Position numbers and translations under genes: made by a program. From the NCBI GenBank assembly GCA_007695205.1, contig REEF01000445.1:1-15971 (forward strand): a stretch of 15,971 bases of DNA. The letters run 5' to 3'. Every line of letters begins with the position of its first letter. Positions within the stretch are counted from its first letter, which is position 1. This DNA is from Planctomycetaceae bacterium. GTDB lineage: Bacteria > Planctomycetota > Planctomycetia > Pirellulales > Pirellulaceae. The notes beneath the pieces were generated by a model, which saw only the letters and a program-made list of their open reading frames with translations, was not told the origin of the DNA and ran no database searches. Positions 13,739-15,971 of this stretch are shown piece after piece.

Positions 13739-14878
13739 TTACAGGCGGTGTTGGTGTTGTTTCAGGAAGGTGTCCAGTCGCTGTCGGCCTGCGTCGCTTA
13801 AGGTCTGCTGGGCCAGATGCTGACTGGCGCGTCGAGCGATGAAGAAATTCTCGTGGTCCAGCAACGCGGCGATGTTCGCTTCGACTCGTTCCGAGAAGAA
13901 CGATTTGGAATCCAGCAGCCGTAGCGTCAGGTGGACTTGGAAATAGGGGACCTGCCCCAAAACGGCGGTCAACCCCTCGAGAGTCTCCGCGGGTAGATCG
14001 GCCACGTTCCCAAAATACTCCAGAACCAGCGGGCTGTGATTGGAGCCCATCCTGACAAATGCCTGGATCAACCGGTCGTGCAACTGTTGCTGGTCCTCCA
14101 CCGTACCACCCAACCACTTCAGTGCCATGACCACGTGCTCTCGCTCGCTGCTCCGTTCCAGCAAATCGAATACTTCGTCGGCCATCGACCACTGACCACA
14201 ATCATGGTCGCTCAGGTACCGCAAGGCAAAATCCAATTCGTGGCGGTCCGTGGAACGCAGCAGGTGCCGCAGATAATCCGGGGTTATCCGCCGTTCGGTC
14301 AACGCTCGTAATTGGGGAACGATCTGGCCATTGGCCCAGTGCCACATGGTCCAGGTCGTGTACGCAGCGTCGTCTACCACCGCATCCCTGATGGTCTGAG
14401 GCGTCGCGCCAGACCAGCCGTCGATGTCCAAAGCATCGTCCGCCACTTGCGGAGCGACCAAAACCTCCAGCGGGTAACTGGAAAGAATCGAATCCCGATC
14501 CTGGAGGATCTTGTCCAGTTTAGCGTAGTCTTCTTGCGTAAACGGTTCATGCTTCCGTCGGGTCAGCGGTAGCTCCGCAGGATATTCCAAACGTTGGTAA
14601 AAACCCAACGCGTCCCAGTGCATGGTGACATGTACCATGCGGCATTGTTCGTCGATGCAAACATGGGTCTGGAACGCGAGCGAATAGCCTGACGGCATCC
14701 CGCGTTCGTCTTGCTTCGCGACCACATGATACTCCTTGACCCCATCTTCCGGGGCAACCGGGTCCGACAACTCGACCCGAAAACCCGTCGGCTGACTGTC
14801 GGCTGCGATCCTTCCGGCTACGGCTGCTACAAAAAAGCCCGCGAACAACGTAGAACAAAACAAAGTAGACTTGAGCAT
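13739..14878 (-). CDS. Secreted protein with a flavinylation-type D-x-x-S-G-A-T motif and helical repeats
   Basis: The protein is 379 aa from the ATG at 14878-14876. This start puts a signal peptide first (MLKSTLFCSTLFAGFFVAAVAG, cleavage near residue 26). The frame extends to 14938, but the extra residues would bury the signal. Residues about 30-190 form one domain: a possible disulfide pair Cys74/Cys79 (HVCIDEQC), VTMHWDALGFYQRLEYP, then HEPFTQEDYAKLDKIL. It ends in D153-G-W-S-G-A-T159, which fits the D-x-x-[ST]-G-A-[ST] pattern that the flavin transferase ApbE modifies with FMN in RnfG/NqrC-type domains. TTWTMWHWANG follows. The rest (about 195-379) is mostly helical and HEAT-like (LRHLLRSTDRHELDFALRYL, VMALKWLGG, NFFIARRASQHLAQQ). 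Export agrees with an extracytoplasmic flavoprotein. The function and the covalent FMN are inferences; no ApbE or Rnf gene is in the window. It converges on korB. Confidence 0.7.
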   Translation of the reverse strand: MLKSTLFCSTLFAGFFVAAVAGRIAADSQPTGFRVELSDPVAPEDGVKEYHVVAKQDERGMPSGYSLAFQTHVCIDEQCRMVHVTMHWDALGFYQRLEYPAELPLTRRKHEPFTQEDYAKLDKILQDRDSILSSYPLEVLVAPQVADDALDIDGWSGATPQTIRDAVVDDAAYTTWTMWHWANGQIVPQLRALTERRITPDYLRHLLRSTDRHELDFALRYLSDHDCGQWSMADEVFDLLERSSEREHVVMALKWLGGTVEDQQQLHDRLIQAFVRMGSNHSPLVLEYFGNVADLPAETLEGLTAVLGQVPYFQVHLTLRLLDSKSFFSERVEANIAALLDHENFFIARRASQHLAQQTLSDAGRQRLDTFLKQHQHRL

Positions 14879-15014
14879 CTTTATCACTTGAGTGTCGGTG
14901 GACGGTACAACCATCGGCAGGGCACTACGTGCGATCATCCTACCCTGGACCGACGTTGGTCATCAACCGGCCTTTTTCTTTTGGACCACCTTCTCCAAAT
15001 AGTGCTCGTCGGCT

Positions 15015-15020
15015 TACAAT
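15015..15020 (+). promoter_or_regulatory. Possible -10 box immediately upstream of the transporter start
   Basis: TACAAT (5 of 6 to TATAAT) ends 7 nt before the ATG at 15028. The best spaced -35 (TTCTCC, 14991-14996, 18-bp spacer) matches only 3 of 6. If used, transcription would start at or next to the ATG, giving a leaderless message. No ribosome site is visible. Confidence 0.3.
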
Positions 15021-15027
15021 AACTTGG

Positions 15028-15971
15028 ATGAACTCAGCGCCCCCCCCAACCACAGCCTGCCCTCGACGGATCGAACCGGCGCTGCTCGGAACGACCTGCT
15101 GCCTGCTTTCGGCGCTCAGCTATACCGCCGCGAATATCTGCCTGCGCCAATTGGCCGGCCTGCAGATCGAACCCGCCTGGACGATCTGCGTCAAGGAGAT
15201 CGTTGCGGTCTCGATCGTTGGTCCTTGGCTTCTGTGGCGCTGGTTGCAGGGCGAACGGTTCGCGGTGCCGTGGTCTGCTTTGGGGGTGTTGGCGACCGCC
15301 GGGCTGGTGGTCCAGTTGGCAGGCAATCTCAGCATGCAATGGGCCTTTGGTGTGGTGGGCTTGGCGATCACCATGCCGTTGGTTTTCGGCGTGAACCTGG
15401 CAGCCAGCGGGCTGATCGGTATGGCCTTGTTTCGCGAGTGGTTATCGCTGCGTTCGGTCTTGGCGATCGCTCTGGTGATTGCCGCCATCTCTTTGATAAG
15501 CGTCGGTTTGGCCCATGCCAACGACTCGCTGGATTCGTTGCCGGGCGCTACCAGCACGGGCGTGGTCCTGCTGGGCTTGGCGGCCGCCTGCGGCACCGGG
15601 GCGGCTTTTGCTTATTTGGGAGCCGCGATCCGCCACACGGCCAAGGCGCGTGTTCCCATCACGGTCACCGTTTTGGTTGTCACGGGTGTCGGTGTGGTCG
15701 TACTGGGCGGGATTAGCTGGCTGCGGATGGGCGCGGCAGGCATGCTGGCTACCGAACCATCCACGTTGGCATGGATGTTGGCCTCCGGCGCCTTCAATCT
15801 GATCGGCTTTGCGTTGATCATCAAAGGCTTGCAGTTGACCACACTGGTGCACGCCAATGTGCTGAACGCCTCGCAAGTCGGTCTGGGCGCGGCGGTCGGC
15901 ATCTTGCTGTTTCAAGAGTCGCACAATCCATGGCTGTTGTCCGGAATCGCGCTGACCGTCATCGGCATCGG
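15028..15971 (+). CDS. EamA/DMT-family membrane transporter (3' end missing)
   Basis: The frame from the ATG at 15028 (MNSAPPPTTACPRRIEPALL) stays open to the right edge, giving 314 complete codons, so the stop lies outside the window. The protein is strongly hydrophobic with about nine to ten membrane segments in two EamA-like halves. The first half includes LLGTTCCLLSALSYTAANICLRQL (about 20-43), a segment around VLATAGLVVQLAGNLSMQWA, ITMPLVFGVNLAASGLIGM and VLAIALVIAAISLISVGLA. The second half includes GVVLLGLAAACGTGAAFAYLGAAI, VTVLVVTGVGVVVLGGISW, LASGAFNLIGFALIIKGLQ and ANVLNASQVGLGAAVGILLFQE. The closing LFQESHNPWLLSGIALTVIGI is a typical EamA C-terminal pattern, so little is probably missing. 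DMT proteins export or import small metabolites across the inner membrane; this one's substrate cannot be told. It is divergent from the SGAT protein gene and appears monocistronic. Confidence 0.85.
   Translation, partial: MNSAPPPTTACPRRIEPALLGTTCCLLSALSYTAANICLRQLAGLQIEPAWTICVKEIVAVSIVGPWLLWRWLQGERFAVPWSALGVLATAGLVVQLAGNLSMQWAFGVVGLAITMPLVFGVNLAASGLIGMALFREWLSLRSVLAIALVIAAISLISVGLAHANDSLDSLPGATSTGVVLLGLAAACGTGAAFAYLGAAIRHTAKARVPITVTVLVVTGVGVVVLGGISWLRMGAAGMLATEPSTLAWMLASGAFNLIGFALIIKGLQLTTLVHANVLNASQVGLGAAVGILLFQESHNPWLLSGIALTVIGI

Noticed and set aside
1..15971. CRISPR arrays, tRNA genes, transposases, toxin-antitoxin or defence genes
   Set aside because: I looked for regular repeats, tRNA cloverleaf features and characteristic protein motifs and found none. 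Apart from the palindromic element, the window shows no sign of mobile DNA.

Overview
The window looks like a piece of a planctomycete chromosome, most likely from the Pirellulaceae/Rhodopirellula group. The evidence is a BBP7-type outer-membrane beta-barrel protein (a family typical of planctomycetes), a PQQ-like beta-propeller protein of the large planctomycete type, several secreted proteins with no recognisable function, a futalosine-pathway menaquinone gene (mqnD), a DapL-type aminotransferase, and a two-subunit 2-oxoacid:ferredoxin oxidoreductase. I see no tRNA, rRNA, CRISPR array, transposase or prophage gene. This is ordinary chromosomal gene content, mixing housekeeping metabolism with lineage-specific envelope proteins.

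Layout. 1-2734 (+): the C-terminal 910 codons of a double beta-propeller protein, cut by the window edge. 2735-2833: a roughly 100-bp palindromic element with two internal hairpins, between convergent genes. 5018-2889 (-): an apparent three-gene operon of a 91-aa unknown protein, a secreted unknown protein (11-bp overlap with the first) and mqnD. 5019-5424: a divergent intergenic region. 5425-6777 (+): the BBP7 barrel protein. 6873-8006 (+): a secreted alpha/beta-hydrolase-fold protein that lacks the nucleophilic serine. 9243-8008 (-) and 10507-9320 (-): a DapL-like aminotransferase downstream of phosphoglycerate kinase. 10717-12603 and 12600-13640 (+): korA-korB with an ATGA overlap, divergent from pgk. 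14878-13739 (-): a secreted protein carrying a D-x-x-S-G-A-T motif like that of covalently flavinylated FMN-binding domains, followed by helical repeats. 15028-15971 (+): an EamA/DMT-family transporter that runs off the right edge.

How the genes fit together. Pgk (glycolysis/gluconeogenesis), the aminotransferase (probably lysine/diaminopimelate synthesis), KorAB (ferredoxin-linked interconversion of 2-oxoglutarate and succinyl-CoA) and MqnD (menaquinone) are core metabolism. The rest are envelope proteins. The observations most worth following are the candidate flavinylated secreted protein, the hydrolase-fold protein with Glu in the nucleophile position, the unknown proteins co-transcribed with mqnD, and two related GAAAAGGG-containing hairpin elements between convergent genes. 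I did not find a clear new multi-gene system such as a defence, secretion or mobile locus.
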